From contig CAMCTY010000008.1 in NCBI GenBank assembly GCA_945878725.1, positions 25,709 to 89,708 on the forward strand: a stretch of DNA of 64,000 nt, written 5' to 3'. Shown in pieces: positions 1 through 8,960 of the stretch. Origin of the DNA: Bifidobacterium breve. GTDB lineage: Bacteria; Actinomycetota; Acidimicrobiia; Acidimicrobiales; Acidimicrobilacustridaceae. Numbering within the stretch: position 1 is the stretch's first letter; every line of letters begins with the position of its first letter. The notes under the pieces were generated by a model. The model was not told the origin of the DNA and made no database searches. It saw only the letters and a program-made list of their open reading frames with translations. The position numbers and the translations under genes were made by a program.

Positions 1-1
1 T

Positions 2-103
2 CCGCCGCGGTTTTGTCCTCAGTGTGGGCGTCGATTGCGCGTGCAAGTGCACCCCGCTGGTTGGGATGCGACCTGCCGCGATCATGGTGTGCTTGCCGAC
101 TGA
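2..103 (+). CDS. C-terminal fragment of a zinc-ribbon protein (5' end outside window)
   Basis: This frame is open from the window edge to a TGA at 101-103 and gives 33 residues. They contain CPQCG near the start and C-x2-H seventeen residues after the second Cys, a pattern typical of a small zinc ribbon (CPxCG ... CxxH). The segment is rich in Arg and ends shortly after the second metal pair, so it would be the extreme C-terminus of a protein encoded to the left. It converges on the lipase gene, whose stop lies 17 nt away. The function of the full protein cannot be judged, and chance coding is possible given the short length. Confidence 0.5.
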   Translation, partial: PPRFCPQCGRRLRVQVHPAGWDATCRDHGVLAD

Positions 104-120
104 ACTGTCGGCAATGCGAA

Positions 121-1365
121 TCAGCTCTGTCCGCAGCTCTGCTTCTCGGCATTTGCTGGGGCGACGGGATCGGGCATTGGCTTGCCCGCGAAACGATCGT
201 CGATCCACGTGAGCATGGCGGGAGCCGACGGGGCGATCACGCCGGCGTGTGACTGACCGGGGAAGACCCAACGCTGCGCCACTTGGCCGACAGCACACAA
301 CTGCGTGAACAGCAGCGCCGACGATGCGGTCGGAATCTGTTCGTCGTTGCCACCGTGGATGATTAGCAATGGAACGGGAATCGGAGTGGCGAACGTTCCG
401 GGATCGTTGTTGGCCAGAATTTCGCGCCATTCCGGGACCGTTGCGGGGTCAACCTTCTGCAACTTCGAGAAGTCAAGGGTGGATGCGGCTTTGACCAGAT
501 CGGTACTGCAGAGCGTGTCGACCTTGGTGAGAAAGTCGAGTCCTTCGGGGTTCAGAACCTGATCAAGCGGAGCGGCAGTGTCGCCGTAAGCGGCATTGAG
601 GCCGGCGGCAGCCATGGCGAAGTAATGGCGATAGGAGCTTTGTTGCAGAGCCGCGTTGATTAGCAGCAACTGTGACGGGGGAGCACCGGCCACGACTCCG
701 ACCAGATCAAGTTCCGGCGCGTAGGGCTCCGCATCTCGACCGGCGAACAGCGCAGCGTGGCCACCCTGTGAATGACCCCAAATCAGGAATCGGGAACTGG
801 CATTCGCTCCGGGGAACACGCGAGCAGCCTTCACGATGTCGAGCGTGCCATAGGCCTCGGAATCTCCAACTATGTATGGGTGCAGACCGGGCACGCCGAG
901 ACCCTCGTAATCGGTGGCGACAATCAGGTAACCCTTGGCGAGTAGCGGATTGGCCAGTGGCACGAACTCGTCGGGCTTAAGCGAGGGAGCACAGGTATCG
1001 GCGAGGCCGGTGGTGCCGTGGGCCCACGTGATGACCGGCCAGCCGCCTTCAGGTGCAATTCCGTTCGGGATGATGATGACGCCGGTGACGGGAATGGTCT
1101 GTCCGGTGACTGACGTGGAGCCGTACATCACGAGCGACAAGGTTCCATCGAGGCCGTCGACGGCGACCGGTTGGGACTTGATGATCGTGCCCGGTGACAT
1201 CTCCGGCATTGGATCGGGAACGGCATAGAACTCGGGCAGACCGGCTGCTGCTGGAACGAGCTTCCCTGGTGCGGTGGAATTGGTCGAATCCGATGAACAC
1301 CCAACGAGGGTGAACGACGCCGCCGCAACGGCCGCCAGAACGATGATGCCGAACCTATTTTTCAT
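121..1365 (-). CDS. Secreted lipoprotein lipase/esterase (secretory lipase family, alpha/beta hydrolase)
   Basis: A 414-residue exported hydrolase likely to cleave acyl esters outside the membrane. The N-terminus is a lipoprotein signal peptide with a good lipobox (LVGC at about residues 21-24) followed by a Ser/Thr-rich linker. The fold is shown by the nucleophile elbow GHSQGG (about residue 195), a probable acid in IIHGGNDEQIP and a probable catalytic His in GQSHAG near the C-terminus. This layout matches fungal and actinobacterial secretory lipases (LIP family). I start at ATG 1365, preceded by GGGGAG, rather than at an upstream codon that would bury the signal peptide. It is divergent from ftsK. 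The substrate is unknown. Confidence 0.85.
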   Translation of the reverse strand: MKNRFGIIVLAAVAAASFTLVGCSSDSTNSTAPGKLVPAAAGLPEFYAVPDPMPEMSPGTIIKSQPVAVDGLDGTLSLVMYGSTSVTGQTIPVTGVIIIPNGIAPEGGWPVITWAHGTTGLADTCAPSLKPDEFVPLANPLLAKGYLIVATDYEGLGVPGLHPYIVGDSEAYGTLDIVKAARVFPGANASSRFLIWGHSQGGHAALFAGRDAEPYAPELDLVGVVAGAPPSQLLLINAALQQSSYRHYFAMAAAGLNAAYGDTAAPLDQVLNPEGLDFLTKVDTLCSTDLVKAASTLDFSKLQKVDPATVPEWREILANNDPGTFATPIPVPLLIIHGGNDEQIPTASSALLFTQLCAVGQVAQRWVFPGQSHAGVIAPSAPAMLTWIDDRFAGKPMPDPVAPANAEKQSCGQS

Positions 1366-1511
1366 GTGTGCTCCCCGAGATGATTCCAAACACTACCCCT
1401 CTGGCCTGCCCTTTCTGCGTCGGAGCTAGCCAATCCACACCTTTGTCAGACCCCACCGGTAGCCTTGACCTTGGCGTGCGGAGAGGGGCCACGAACGGAA
1501 CGCGTACGCCT

Positions 1512-4025
1512 GTGGCCACGAAACAGACATCTCCCACCAAATCGAGTGCGAAGAAGCCGGCGGCCAAACGGTCGGTATCAAGGTCGCCTGCCCGCAAGCC
1601 GAGTGCCGCCAAGTCCCGCACGGCAGCACCGAAGGGCCGTGCCGGCACGGCCGCCCGTAAGCCTGCACCCAGTCCCGTTGCGCAGGCTTTCGCAGGTCAC
1701 GGTCGCGATATGTGGGGTGTGGCGCTCATTGCGCTCGGTCTCCTCACGGGCCTCGGGGTCTATGCCGACCTCGCGGGACCCCTCGGGCAGGGCCTCGCTG
1801 ATGGTTTTGGCGCACTGGTCGGCGGACTGCGTCTGATCGTTCCGATCCTTCTAGTGATCGGCGGCGCACTGCTCATGCGAGCGCCCGCAACAGCCGGAAC
1901 AGACGCAGGTCGGTCAGCGGTTCGCTTCGTTGTCGGAACCGCCCTGATCCTGATTGCAGTCGGCGGACTGCTTCACCTTGCCAAGGGTCGCCCCGCGTGG
2001 GGCGCACCCCTCGATGACTTCATCTCGGCTGGCGGATATCTCGGCGCAGGCGTCGGTTCTCCGCTGGAAAGTCTGCTCGCCGAATGGGGCGCCGCTCTGG
2101 TGTGCATCGCCCTCATTGTCGTTGGGCTCGTCGTCGCAACCGGTGTCTCGCTGCACACCGCAGCGCGCAAGACCGCTGACGGTGTGAAGCCGGTCCAGGG
2201 TGCGCTCAAGCGCGGAGTCGATTCGCTGTTCGAGGTCGGGAACGGTCAACCGACTGAGGAGAAGGGCGATGACCTCGTCGTCGAACCGGTCTTCTTCGAC
2301 GGGAGCACTGCCAGCAGTTCGGTCTGGGATGACGATTCGGACGGTTCGCCGATGCTCGAGGAACTTCTCGATCCCGATGGTCTCTCAATGGAGGAACTCA
2401 CCGATCTTGAACTCGACGTCCACATCGCCGGCGAAAACGATGCGCCGCAGATTCTTGAGGATGAGATTGACGTCCACGTACCCACGTCGGCCGATGTGCC
2501 GGACACCGCCCAGCAGTTGGTGATGCCGATGGGCGTCGCTGCCAAGCCGGTCGTCTGGAAGCTGCCATCGCTCAAGATGCTCGAGCGTTCGCAGATCCAG
2601 GAAGTCAATCGTGCGCAGGTTGAGGAGCGCGGCCGCATTCTCGAAGCTGCGCTTGCTGAGCACGGCGTGACGACGCGTCTTGTTGGCATGGTCGTTGGCC
2701 CAACGGTGACGCGCTACGAACTCGAACTGGCCGCCGGCGTGAAGGTGGCGAAGCTCACCAGCCTCCACAAAGACATCGCGTACGCGATGGCAACAGCTGA
2801 CGTGCGCATCCTTGCGCCGATTCCGGGCAAGCAGGCGATCGGCGTCGAGGTCCCCAACGACAACCGTCAACTCGTTGCCGTGGGTGACATCCTGTCTTCG
2901 CCTGAGGCGAAGGCGGCGAAGAACTCGCTCGAGGTTGCCATCGGACGTGACATCAACGGTCGATCCGTGATGGCCGATCTTTCGAAGATGCCCCATTTGC
3001 TCATTGCCGGAGCAACCGGTGCCGGCAAGTCGTCATGTATCAACTCGTTGATCACCTCGATCCTTATGCGCTCGACGCCCGATCAGGTGCGCATGATTCT
3101 GATCGATCCGAAGCGCGTCGAGCTTGGCCAGTACAACCGACTGCCACATCTGCTCACGCAGGTCGTCACGAATCCGAAGAAGGCAGCGAACGCTCTCGCT
3201 TGGACGGTCAAGGAGATGGAGCGCCGTTACGACCTTCTGTCCGAATGCGGATTCCGCGACATCGACGGATACAACGGTGCGTTCGACAAGGGCGAACTCG
3301 TTGATGACCCGGCGATGGGTCTTGAATTCAATCGCCTTCCGTACATCCTCGTGGTGGTCGACGAACTCAACGACCTCATGATGGTTGCAGCGCGCGACGT
3401 TGAGGAATCGATCTGTCGAATCGCGCAGATGGCGCGAGCGGTCGGCATCCATCTCGTGATCGCCACGCAACGCCCATCGGTCAACGTCATTACCGGCGTG
3501 ATCAAGGCCAATGTTCCGGCTCGACTCGCGTTCGCCGTGTCGAGTCTCGCCGACTCCCGTGTCATCCTCGATCAGGGTGGTGCCGAAAAGCTTCTCGGTC
3601 GCGGCGACATGTTGCTGCTCGGCGCGAGTTCGAGCGTCGCCCAGCGCATCCAGGGCGCATGGGTCACCGAAGGCGAAGTTCGTGCTGTTGTTTCCTACTG
3701 GCGCAAGCAGTCACCCGATGTCGCGTATGACGACACGGTCCAAGGCCACGAAGACGCTGCGGCCGCTGCTGGCGGCGGTTTGATGGGTTCTGGTGACGAT
3801 GACGACGACGAACTTCTTCGTCAGGCGCAGGAACTCGTGGTCCGCTCCCAGCTCGGCTCCACGTCCATGCTCCAGCGCAAGTTGCGGGTCGGATTCGCCC
3901 GTGCCGGTCGCCTGATGGACCTGCTCGAACAGCGCGGCGTGGTCGGTCCGTCGGAAGGTTCGAAAGCGCGAACAGTGCTGATGACCCCCGAGGAACTCGA
4001 CGGGGCCGGAAACAACGACTTCTGA
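1512..4025 (+). CDS. ftsK: DNA translocase FtsK/SpoIIIE
   Basis: A membrane-anchored, ATP-driven DNA pump that clears chromosome ends from the closing division septum. A Lys/Ala/Ser-rich N-terminus precedes four membrane segments (about residues 66-86, 104-121, 136-155, 190-212), an acidic linker, the RecA-like motor with Walker A GATGAGKS (about 499-506) and Walker B ILVVVDELNDLM (about 612), and a C-terminal winged-helix gamma domain (about 762-826). Many relatives have DELAD in Walker B; here it is DELND. The length (837 aa) fits actinobacterial FtsK. The frame stays open upstream to 1368, but I prefer GTG 1512 because the protein then begins with the usual basic stretch; no clear ribosome-binding site decides this. 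Confidence 0.95.
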   Translation: MATKQTSPTKSSAKKPAAKRSVSRSPARKPSAAKSRTAAPKGRAGTAARKPAPSPVAQAFAGHGRDMWGVALIALGLLTGLGVYADLAGPLGQGLADGFGALVGGLRLIVPILLVIGGALLMRAPATAGTDAGRSAVRFVVGTALILIAVGGLLHLAKGRPAWGAPLDDFISAGGYLGAGVGSPLESLLAEWGAALVCIALIVVGLVVATGVSLHTAARKTADGVKPVQGALKRGVDSLFEVGNGQPTEEKGDDLVVEPVFFDGSTASSSVWDDDSDGSPMLEELLDPDGLSMEELTDLELDVHIAGENDAPQILEDEIDVHVPTSADVPDTAQQLVMPMGVAAKPVVWKLPSLKMLERSQIQEVNRAQVEERGRILEAALAEHGVTTRLVGMVVGPTVTRYELELAAGVKVAKLTSLHKDIAYAMATADVRILAPIPGKQAIGVEVPNDNRQLVAVGDILSSPEAKAAKNSLEVAIGRDINGRSVMADLSKMPHLLIAGATGAGKSSCINSLITSILMRSTPDQVRMILIDPKRVELGQYNRLPHLLTQVVTNPKKAANALAWTVKEMERRYDLLSECGFRDIDGYNGAFDKGELVDDPAMGLEFNRLPYILVVVDELNDLMMVAARDVEESICRIAQMARAVGIHLVIATQRPSVNVITGVIKANVPARLAFAVSSLADSRVILDQGGAEKLLGRGDMLLLGASSSVAQRIQGAWVTEGEVRAVVSYWRKQSPDVAYDDTVQGHEDAAAAAGGGLMGSGDDDDDELLRQAQELVVRSQLGSTSMLQRKLRVGFARAGRLMDLLEQRGVVGPSEGSKARTVLMTPEELDGAGNNDF

Positions 4026-4055
4026 GCCGGAGTGTCATCCGCCTACGATGAACCC

Positions 4056-5327
4056 ATGGCCGGAAGCTTTTGGATCGAAACTCTCGGCTGTCCGAAGAAT
4101 CAGGTTGATTCTGACAAGTTGGTCGGATCGATGCTGGCGGATGGTCTCGTGCCGGCCGACAACGCCGAAACGGCAGATGTCGTTGTCGTAAACACGTGCG
4201 CGTTTGTCGAAGAAGCTCGTCAGGAATCGATTGACACGATCCTCGGCCTTGATGCGGCCCGCGCCCCGGGAGCCAAACTCGTTGTCACCGGTTGCATGGC
4301 CGAGCGTTACGGCTCGGAACTGGCCGACGCACTGCCCGAGGTTGATGCTGTCTCAGGCTTCGGTGTTCCCGTGACCCTCGGTCCGAAGCGTTCCGGCGGA
4401 GATGCACCAGCGCTTCCTCTGCTCGACCTCCTCAATCTTCCCCGACCCAAGTCGACCTCGCCGTGGGCCTATGTGAAGGTCGCGGAAGGGTGTGACCGCG
4501 CCTGTGGTTTCTGCGCCATTCCGTCATTTCGCGGCAAACAGCGCTCGCGCTCGATGGGTGACATCCTTGACGAGGTTGATGCTCTGCAGGCGCGCGAGAT
4601 CGTTCTCGTAGCGCAGGACCTCGCTGCCTTTGGACGCGATCAGGGCGTCGGTGAACGCTCGATCGTTCCGCTTGTCAATGCGGTCGCCGAACGCGTGGAC
4701 CGCGTGCGACTTCTGTATCTCTACCCGTCGGACCTCACTGACGAACTGATCGACGCGATCTGCCTCACTGGTGTTCCCTATTTCGATCTGTCGTTGCAGC
4801 ATGTGTCGGCGCCGTTGTTGCGCAGAATGAAGCGGTGGGGAAACGGTGAACGCTTCACCCGGCGCATGGCCGACATCCGTCGTCGAGAGCCAGGTGCGGC
4901 ATTCCGCTCCAATTTCATTGTCGGGTACCCCGGCGAAACCGAAGCCGATCACGATGAACTCCTTGCGTTTGTCGAGGAGGCGCAGCTCGACTGGTGCGGG
5001 TTCTTCTCGTTCTCCAGCGAGGAGGGCACCTACGCCGCCGACCTCGATGGCGAGGTCCCGGCCGGGCTCATGTCCGAGCGGCTCGCCGAACTCGGGGAAC
5101 TCCAAGACAGAATTACCGCGGCAAAACGTGACGAATTGATCGGTTCCGAGGTCGAAGTCCTCGTGGATGCACAGGGGCAAGGTCGGACGTATCGAGAAGC
5201 GCCGGAGATCGACGGGATCGTCACGGTCCCAGACACACTTGCGATCGGCACGTTTGCGACGGTGACGATCACCGGAGCGCTCGGCCCCGACCTCGTGGCG
5301 GACACGGTGAAAGGATCGCGGTCATGA
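4056..5327 (+). CDS. rimO: Ribosomal protein uS12 methylthiotransferase RimO
   Basis: A radical-SAM enzyme with two iron-sulfur clusters that adds a methylthio group to an Asp of ribosomal protein S12. The N-terminal UPF0004 domain shows its three cluster cysteines in TLGCPKN (C12), NTCAF (C48) and TGCMAE (C80). The radical-SAM motif CDRACGFC (146, 150, 153) follows, and a TRAM-like domain closes the protein. GCPKN points to RimO rather than MiaB. A GTG at 4032 is also possible, but ATG 4056 gives the family N-terminus and lies 6 nt after a TACGAT -10 element, suggesting a leaderless transcript. pgsA overlaps by 4 nt. Confidence 0.95.
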   Translation: MAGSFWIETLGCPKNQVDSDKLVGSMLADGLVPADNAETADVVVVNTCAFVEEARQESIDTILGLDAARAPGAKLVVTGCMAERYGSELADALPEVDAVSGFGVPVTLGPKRSGGDAPALPLLDLLNLPRPKSTSPWAYVKVAEGCDRACGFCAIPSFRGKQRSRSMGDILDEVDALQAREIVLVAQDLAAFGRDQGVGERSIVPLVNAVAERVDRVRLLYLYPSDLTDELIDAICLTGVPYFDLSLQHVSAPLLRRMKRWGNGERFTRRMADIRRREPGAAFRSNFIVGYPGETEADHDELLAFVEEAQLDWCGFFSFSSEEGTYAADLDGEVPAGLMSERLAELGELQDRITAAKRDELIGSEVEVLVDAQGQGRTYREAPEIDGIVTVPDTLAIGTFATVTITGALGPDLVADTVKGSRS

Positions 5328-5887
5328 GCGAGAGCACGACCTACGGGCCATCGGCGATCGCCACGCCCGCCAATATGGTCACGGTCCTGCGCCTCTTGGT
5401 GTCGCCGCTGCTCTTCGCGATGATCAGCGACAAGCCGACCGGTTGGCTCGTTTGGGGTCTGTGGACGGCATTGAGTTTCACCGACGGGATTGATGGATGG
5501 ATCGCTCGCCGACACGGAAGCACCCGTAGCGGGGCGTTTCTCGATCCCCTTGCCGACAAAGTGCTGGTGCTCGGTGCCTTGTTCGCTCTTGTCGGTGCTG
5601 GTCGTTTTCCGGTCTGGCCGGTTGTGGTCATTGCGGTGCGCGAGGTGTTCATCAGCCTTTACCGCGTGTATTGGGGACGCCGAGGTCTGGCCGTTCCGGC
5701 CCGCAAGTCCGCCAAGTTGAAGACGCTCGTGCAGTCGCTTGCCGTAGCCGCCGTACTGTTTCCGCCGCTCACCGACGCGATCTGGTTTGCTGACGCGTTG
5801 CTCTACGCCGCGACATTCTTGGCCGTGTTCAGCGCGGTTCAGTATGTGGTTGATGGCAGTCGCGCCGCGACAACAATGGATTCATGA
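5324..5887 (+). CDS. pgsA: CDP-alcohol phosphatidyltransferase, PgsA-like
   Basis: An integral membrane enzyme that moves a phosphatidyl group from CDP-diacylglycerol to glycerol-3-phosphate, the committed step to phosphatidylglycerol. The signature D-x2-DG-x2-AR-x8-G-x3-D-x3-D is present (DGIDGWIAR, then GAFLDPLADK). The 187-residue length and several hydrophobic helices fit the family. It overlaps rimO by ATGA and ltrA by ATGA, so translation of the three genes is probably coupled. The rimO-pgsA-cinA neighbourhood is a familiar actinobacterial arrangement and supports PgsA, though related CDP-alcohol transferases (for example inositol-type) cannot be excluded by motif alone. Confidence 0.88.
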   Translation: MSESTTYGPSAIATPANMVTVLRLLVSPLLFAMISDKPTGWLVWGLWTALSFTDGIDGWIARRHGSTRSGAFLDPLADKVLVLGALFALVGAGRFPVWPVVVIAVREVFISLYRVYWGRRGLAVPARKSAKLKTLVQSLAVAAVLFPPLTDAIWFADALLYAATFLAVFSAVQYVVDGSRAATTMDS

Positions 5888-7074
5888 GTTTCTCCGTTCT
5901 GCGTCAGTCTCCGGAATCCGACATCCCTGAAACTTCGCAACAACCAGTCGGTTTTCTCGAGCTCTTCTACGACCTCATCTTCGTTGCGGCAACGATGGTT
6001 CTGTCGAACACGTTCGTATATGACGTGACGCTACGGACGGCGGGAACCGCAGTCTTGATGTTCGTCCTGGTGTGGCTGCTCTGGTTCCACAGCACGATTC
6101 TCATGAACCTCGAACGCCGCGATGACGGAATCCAACGGGCGCTTATTGCGGTACAGATGCTCTTCATCATCTTGACGACACTTGCGTATGCCGGGCGGGA
6201 GCAAGCGTCCACCGATTACGTCGCGTTTGGTTACGGCATTGCACTGATTGCTGTAGCGGCTGCCCATCACCGTGCCAGTCGTGGCGGGGGCACGTCGGCC
6301 CGATGGGCTGCCATCCGCCGGAATCGCCTGCTCTTGGCGGGGGCAATGATCTTGCTCGGGATTTTCACTCCGGATGGAGCGGACTTCATCTTCTACGCCG
6401 CGGCGATCGCGATCCTGATCCTCCCCACCTCGCTGCGGCGTAATCGGCAGCTTCCCGTCCCGCTAATCGATGTTCACCACTTAACCGAACGCGCCGCACT
6501 GCTCACTCTGATCATGTGTGGCGAGGCATTCGTCAAGGTTTCCCTCGTGGTGTCGAGCGGCTCGATCACGAACAGCGACGTGATTGCGATCGTGATCGAA
6601 TTCATCGTGATGTTCGCATTGTTCTGGACGTACTTCGATGACGTGCCACTCGCCGGGATTCGAAGGGGTGCACTGTCTGCCGAACTCTGGATGCTTGCCC
6701 ACCTGCCGCTTCAGATCGGCATCGTCGCTCTCGCCATTGGCATGTCGAAGTTCCTTCAGGTCGAGCCGGGAGAGGTTCACAGCGAGGCCATCCCCGTGCT
6801 TGTCGTGGCTTTTCTCGGCATCTACGGAGGTCTGGCGTTGATCGGAATCCTGGGTGCGCGCACACCGCGGCAGCCGTTGCTATTCCTGCGGCTGGCCACC
6901 GCAGCGCTTGCGCTTGCCGCCGGAGGGGTGGTCTGGAGTGTGGAGTCCTTGAGTCCCGGCGTGCTCGTGGTGGTGTTGGCTGTTCTCGCTCTGGCTCACG
7001 GAATCGTCGCTTCAATTCTGCGGACGAGAACCACGGTCCCGCACCACGAGTCATCGACGATTGCGGCGAACTAG
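5884..7074 (+). CDS. LtrA (low temperature requirement) family membrane protein
   Basis: A 396-residue polytopic membrane protein with roughly a dozen hydrophobic segments. The N-terminal motif GFLELFYDLIFVAA is the hallmark of the bacterial low-temperature-requirement A family; the later HHLTERAALLTLIMCGEAFVK fits as well. The family is named from a Listeria cold-growth phenotype and its biochemical role is not established. It overlaps pgsA by 4 nt and is followed by cinA after 36 nt, so it is probably part of the same transcript. Its insertion between pgsA and cinA is not something I recall as a standard arrangement. Confidence 0.85.
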   Translation: MSFSVLRQSPESDIPETSQQPVGFLELFYDLIFVAATMVLSNTFVYDVTLRTAGTAVLMFVLVWLLWFHSTILMNLERRDDGIQRALIAVQMLFIILTTLAYAGREQASTDYVAFGYGIALIAVAAAHHRASRGGGTSARWAAIRRNRLLLAGAMILLGIFTPDGADFIFYAAAIAILILPTSLRRNRQLPVPLIDVHHLTERAALLTLIMCGEAFVKVSLVVSSGSITNSDVIAIVIEFIVMFALFWTYFDDVPLAGIRRGALSAELWMLAHLPLQIGIVALAIGMSKFLQVEPGEVHSEAIPVLVVAFLGIYGGLALIGILGARTPRQPLLFLRLATAALALAAGGVVWSVESLSPGVLVVVLAVLALAHGIVASILRTRTTVPHHESSTIAAN

Positions 7075-7110
7075 GTTTCTCTCCGGCCATCGGATTCCCG
7101 GGAGAGCATT

Positions 7111-8346
7111 GTGAACTGCGAAGTTGTTGCCGTCGGAACAGAACTCTTGCTCGGTCAGATTGTCGACACGAATTCGTCGTGGATCGGCGAGCAACTGGCT
7201 CTGGCCGGAATCGATTGCTATCTCCAGGTCAAGGTTGGTGACAACTGGGACCGAATCGCTATCGCATTGCGTGCCGCACTCGAGCGGAGTGATGCTGTGA
7301 TCGTGTGCGGTGGTCTCGGGCCGACGCAGGATGACATCACGCGTGACGTCATCGCCGAGGTGATGGGCGTTGATCTCGTCGAAGACCCCGAAGTGATCGA
7401 GAAACTCCACCAGATGTTTGGCTCACGTGGCCGCGATATGCCGTTGAACAATCTTCGCCAAGCTTTGGTTCCGGTCGGCGCTTCGCGGATTGCGCAGCAA
7501 CCCGGTACCGCTCCCGGTCTGGTCTGCCCGATCGGCGACAAAGTCATCTTCGCCGTCCCCGGTGTTCCTTACGAGATGCAGGAGATGATCACGGGCACGG
7601 TGATTCCCGAACTGCGGGCCCGGGCCGGCGACACAGGGGTCATCCGGAGTCGCACGCTGCGCACGTGGGGTCATTCCGAATCCGGCATCGCGGAGATGCT
7701 CGCTGATCGACTCGACGATCTTGACCGAACCGGTCACGCCACAATCGCGTTTCTGGCCAGCGGCATCGAAGGGCTCAAGGTTCGGGTGACGGCCAAGGCG
7801 GCGACCGCCCACGAAGCCGATGCGGTTGTTGATGCCGAAGTCGAGGCCGTTGCCGAGATTCTGGACGGCTACGTCTTCAGCAAGAACGACGAGACCATGG
7901 AGACGGTTGTGCTTGCACTGCTGCGCGAACGCGGTCTCACGCTCGGTCTGGCCGAATCGCTGACGGGCGGGATGATCGCCAGTCGCCTTGTCGGCGTGCC
8001 CGGTGCAAGCGACGTTCTGCGCGGCGCGGTTGTGTCGTACGCAAGCGAGGTCAAGTTCGACGTGCTCGGCGTTCCCATCGGGCCTGTTGTCACCGACGAG
8101 TGTGCGGCGGCAATGAGCGAAGGCGCGTGTCGCGTTCTTGATGCTGATGTTGGACTCGCCACCACTGGTGTCGCCGGGCCAGACGAGCAGGAGGGCATCG
8201 CGCCCGGAACGGTGTTCTTCGCCTCAACAATCAACGGCGTCACTGAAACCAGCATGGTCCGATTCCCGGGCGACCGCGAACGGGTGCGCCAATTCAGCGT
8301 GATCACCGTGCTCGATCACCTGCGCCGGCGGCTGCTTACCCTTTAG
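7111..8346 (+). CDS. cinA: CinA-like protein (MoCF-like domain plus NMN deamidase domain)
   Basis: A two-domain protein. Residues about 1-170 form the molybdopterin-binding-like domain (AVGTELLLGQIVDTN at the start, GGLGPTQDD near 69, acting in other CinA proteins as an ADP-ribose pyrophosphatase). The C-terminal domain, from about residue 270, has the nicotinamide-nucleotide amidase motif AESLTGG, followed by GVVS-like GAVVSYASEVK and TGVAGPD. Together they recycle pyridine nucleotides; the competence name is historical. The start is GTG 7111 with GGGAGA 5 nt upstream. The stop overlaps the convergent msrB stop by 4 nt. Confidence 0.95.
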   Translation: MNCEVVAVGTELLLGQIVDTNSSWIGEQLALAGIDCYLQVKVGDNWDRIAIALRAALERSDAVIVCGGLGPTQDDITRDVIAEVMGVDLVEDPEVIEKLHQMFGSRGRDMPLNNLRQALVPVGASRIAQQPGTAPGLVCPIGDKVIFAVPGVPYEMQEMITGTVIPELRARAGDTGVIRSRTLRTWGHSESGIAEMLADRLDDLDRTGHATIAFLASGIEGLKVRVTAKAATAHEADAVVDAEVEAVAEILDGYVFSKNDETMETVVLALLRERGLTLGLAESLTGGMIASRLVGVPGASDVLRGAVVSYASEVKFDVLGVPIGPVVTDECAAAMSEGACRVLDADVGLATTGVAGPDEQEGIAPGTVFFASTINGVTETSMVRFPGDRERVRQFSVITVLDHLRRRLLTL

Positions 8347-8759
8347 GAATCAGCGGCGGTATCGAGCGTGAGCGATGCCGAGTTCATGCAGTAGCGAAGC
8401 CCAGTCGGATTGGGTCCGTCGTCGAAGACGTGGCCGAGATGCGCTCCGCACTTTGCGCAGACGGCTTCGACCCGGATCATGCCGTGAGTTGAGTCGGTTC
8501 GGGTCTCAACGGCGTCGTTGTCCATTGCTTCCCAAAAACTCGGCCAGCCAGTGCCCGAGTCGAACTTGGTGTCCGATCGAAAGAGCGGGTTCTCGCACAC
8601 GACGCATCGGTAGACGCCGTCGTCGTGACAATCCCAATAGGCGCCAGTGAAGGGTCGTTCCGTCCCGCAGTTCTGGGTGACCTCGAACTGGGCGGGGGAG
8701 AGACGCTCCCGGAGCAGCTCTTCACGTTCGGCCGGATTGGTAGGGAGGGACTCTGTCAT
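8343..8759 (-). CDS. msrB: Peptide methionine-(R)-S-oxide reductase MsrB
   Basis: Repairs oxidised methionine (R-sulfoxide) in proteins with thioredoxin-type reductants. The 138-residue protein is a single SelR domain with the zinc-binding CxxC pairs CVVCEN and CAKCGA, the substrate motif TGWPSF, and the catalytic RYCMNSASL near the C-terminus (Cys, not selenocysteine; relatives usually read RYCINS). Convergent with cinA, sharing 4 nt of stop region. The 300-bp stretch upstream is shared with the divergent recA promoter region. Confidence 0.95.
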   Translation of the reverse strand: MTESLPTNPAEREELLRERLSPAQFEVTQNCGTERPFTGAYWDCHDDGVYRCVVCENPLFRSDTKFDSGTGWPSFWEAMDNDAVETRTDSTHGMIRVEAVCAKCGAHLGHVFDDGPNPTGLRYCMNSASLTLDTAADS

Positions 8760-8856
8760 GGTCGAACTCTACTGAGGGCTCTGCCCTGACCGGCGGCTGG
8801 GCGATGCTGAAACCCTGTCCAGGGTGGGCCCCCGTTGGGATCTCTCCAGAGAAAAA

Positions 8857-8868
8857 GAACATGCGTTC
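8857..8868 (+). promoter_or_regulatory. SOS box 1 (LexA operator) upstream of recA
   Basis: Perfect GAAC-N4-GTTC (GAACATGCGTTC), the actinobacterial/Gram-positive LexA consensus. It lies just upstream of the recA -35 element and 23 bp (start to start) from the second box. Confidence 0.85.
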
Positions 8869-8873
8869 GGTCA

Positions 8874-8902
8874 TTGACCGAACAGCCGTTCGAAGTTACA
8901 GT
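8874..8902 (+). promoter_or_regulatory. recA SOS promoter (-35 TTGACC, -10 TACAGT)
   Basis: TTGACC at 8874-8879 and TACAGT at 8897-8902 are separated by exactly 17 bp. A LexA box fills the spacer, so LexA binding would block RNA polymerase directly. Predicted transcript start is near 8909, leaving a leader of about 160 nt before recA. Confidence 0.75.
8880..8891 (+). promoter_or_regulatory. SOS box 2 (LexA operator) inside the recA promoter spacer
   Basis: Perfect GAAC-N4-GTTC (GAACAGCCGTTC), directly abutting the -35 hexamer. Confidence 0.9.
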
Positions 8903-8923
8903 CGTGTTGTTCACGAAATGCAG

Positions 8924-8959
8924 GGCTCAAACAGCGGCTCAAACAGCGGCTCAAACAGC
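8924..8959 (+). repeat. Three perfect 12-bp direct repeats in the recA leader
   Basis: GGCTCAAACAGC occurs three times head to tail with no mismatch. It lies downstream of the SOS promoter and just upstream of the second putative promoter, so it would be transcribed in the SOS-driven mRNA. Confidence 0.95.
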
Positions 8960-8960
8960 A

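Noticed and set aside
8924..8959. CRISPR array
   Set aside because: Repeats of 12 bp with no spacers are not CRISPR. The same holds for the arrays at 20304, 22867, 23002 and 39727.
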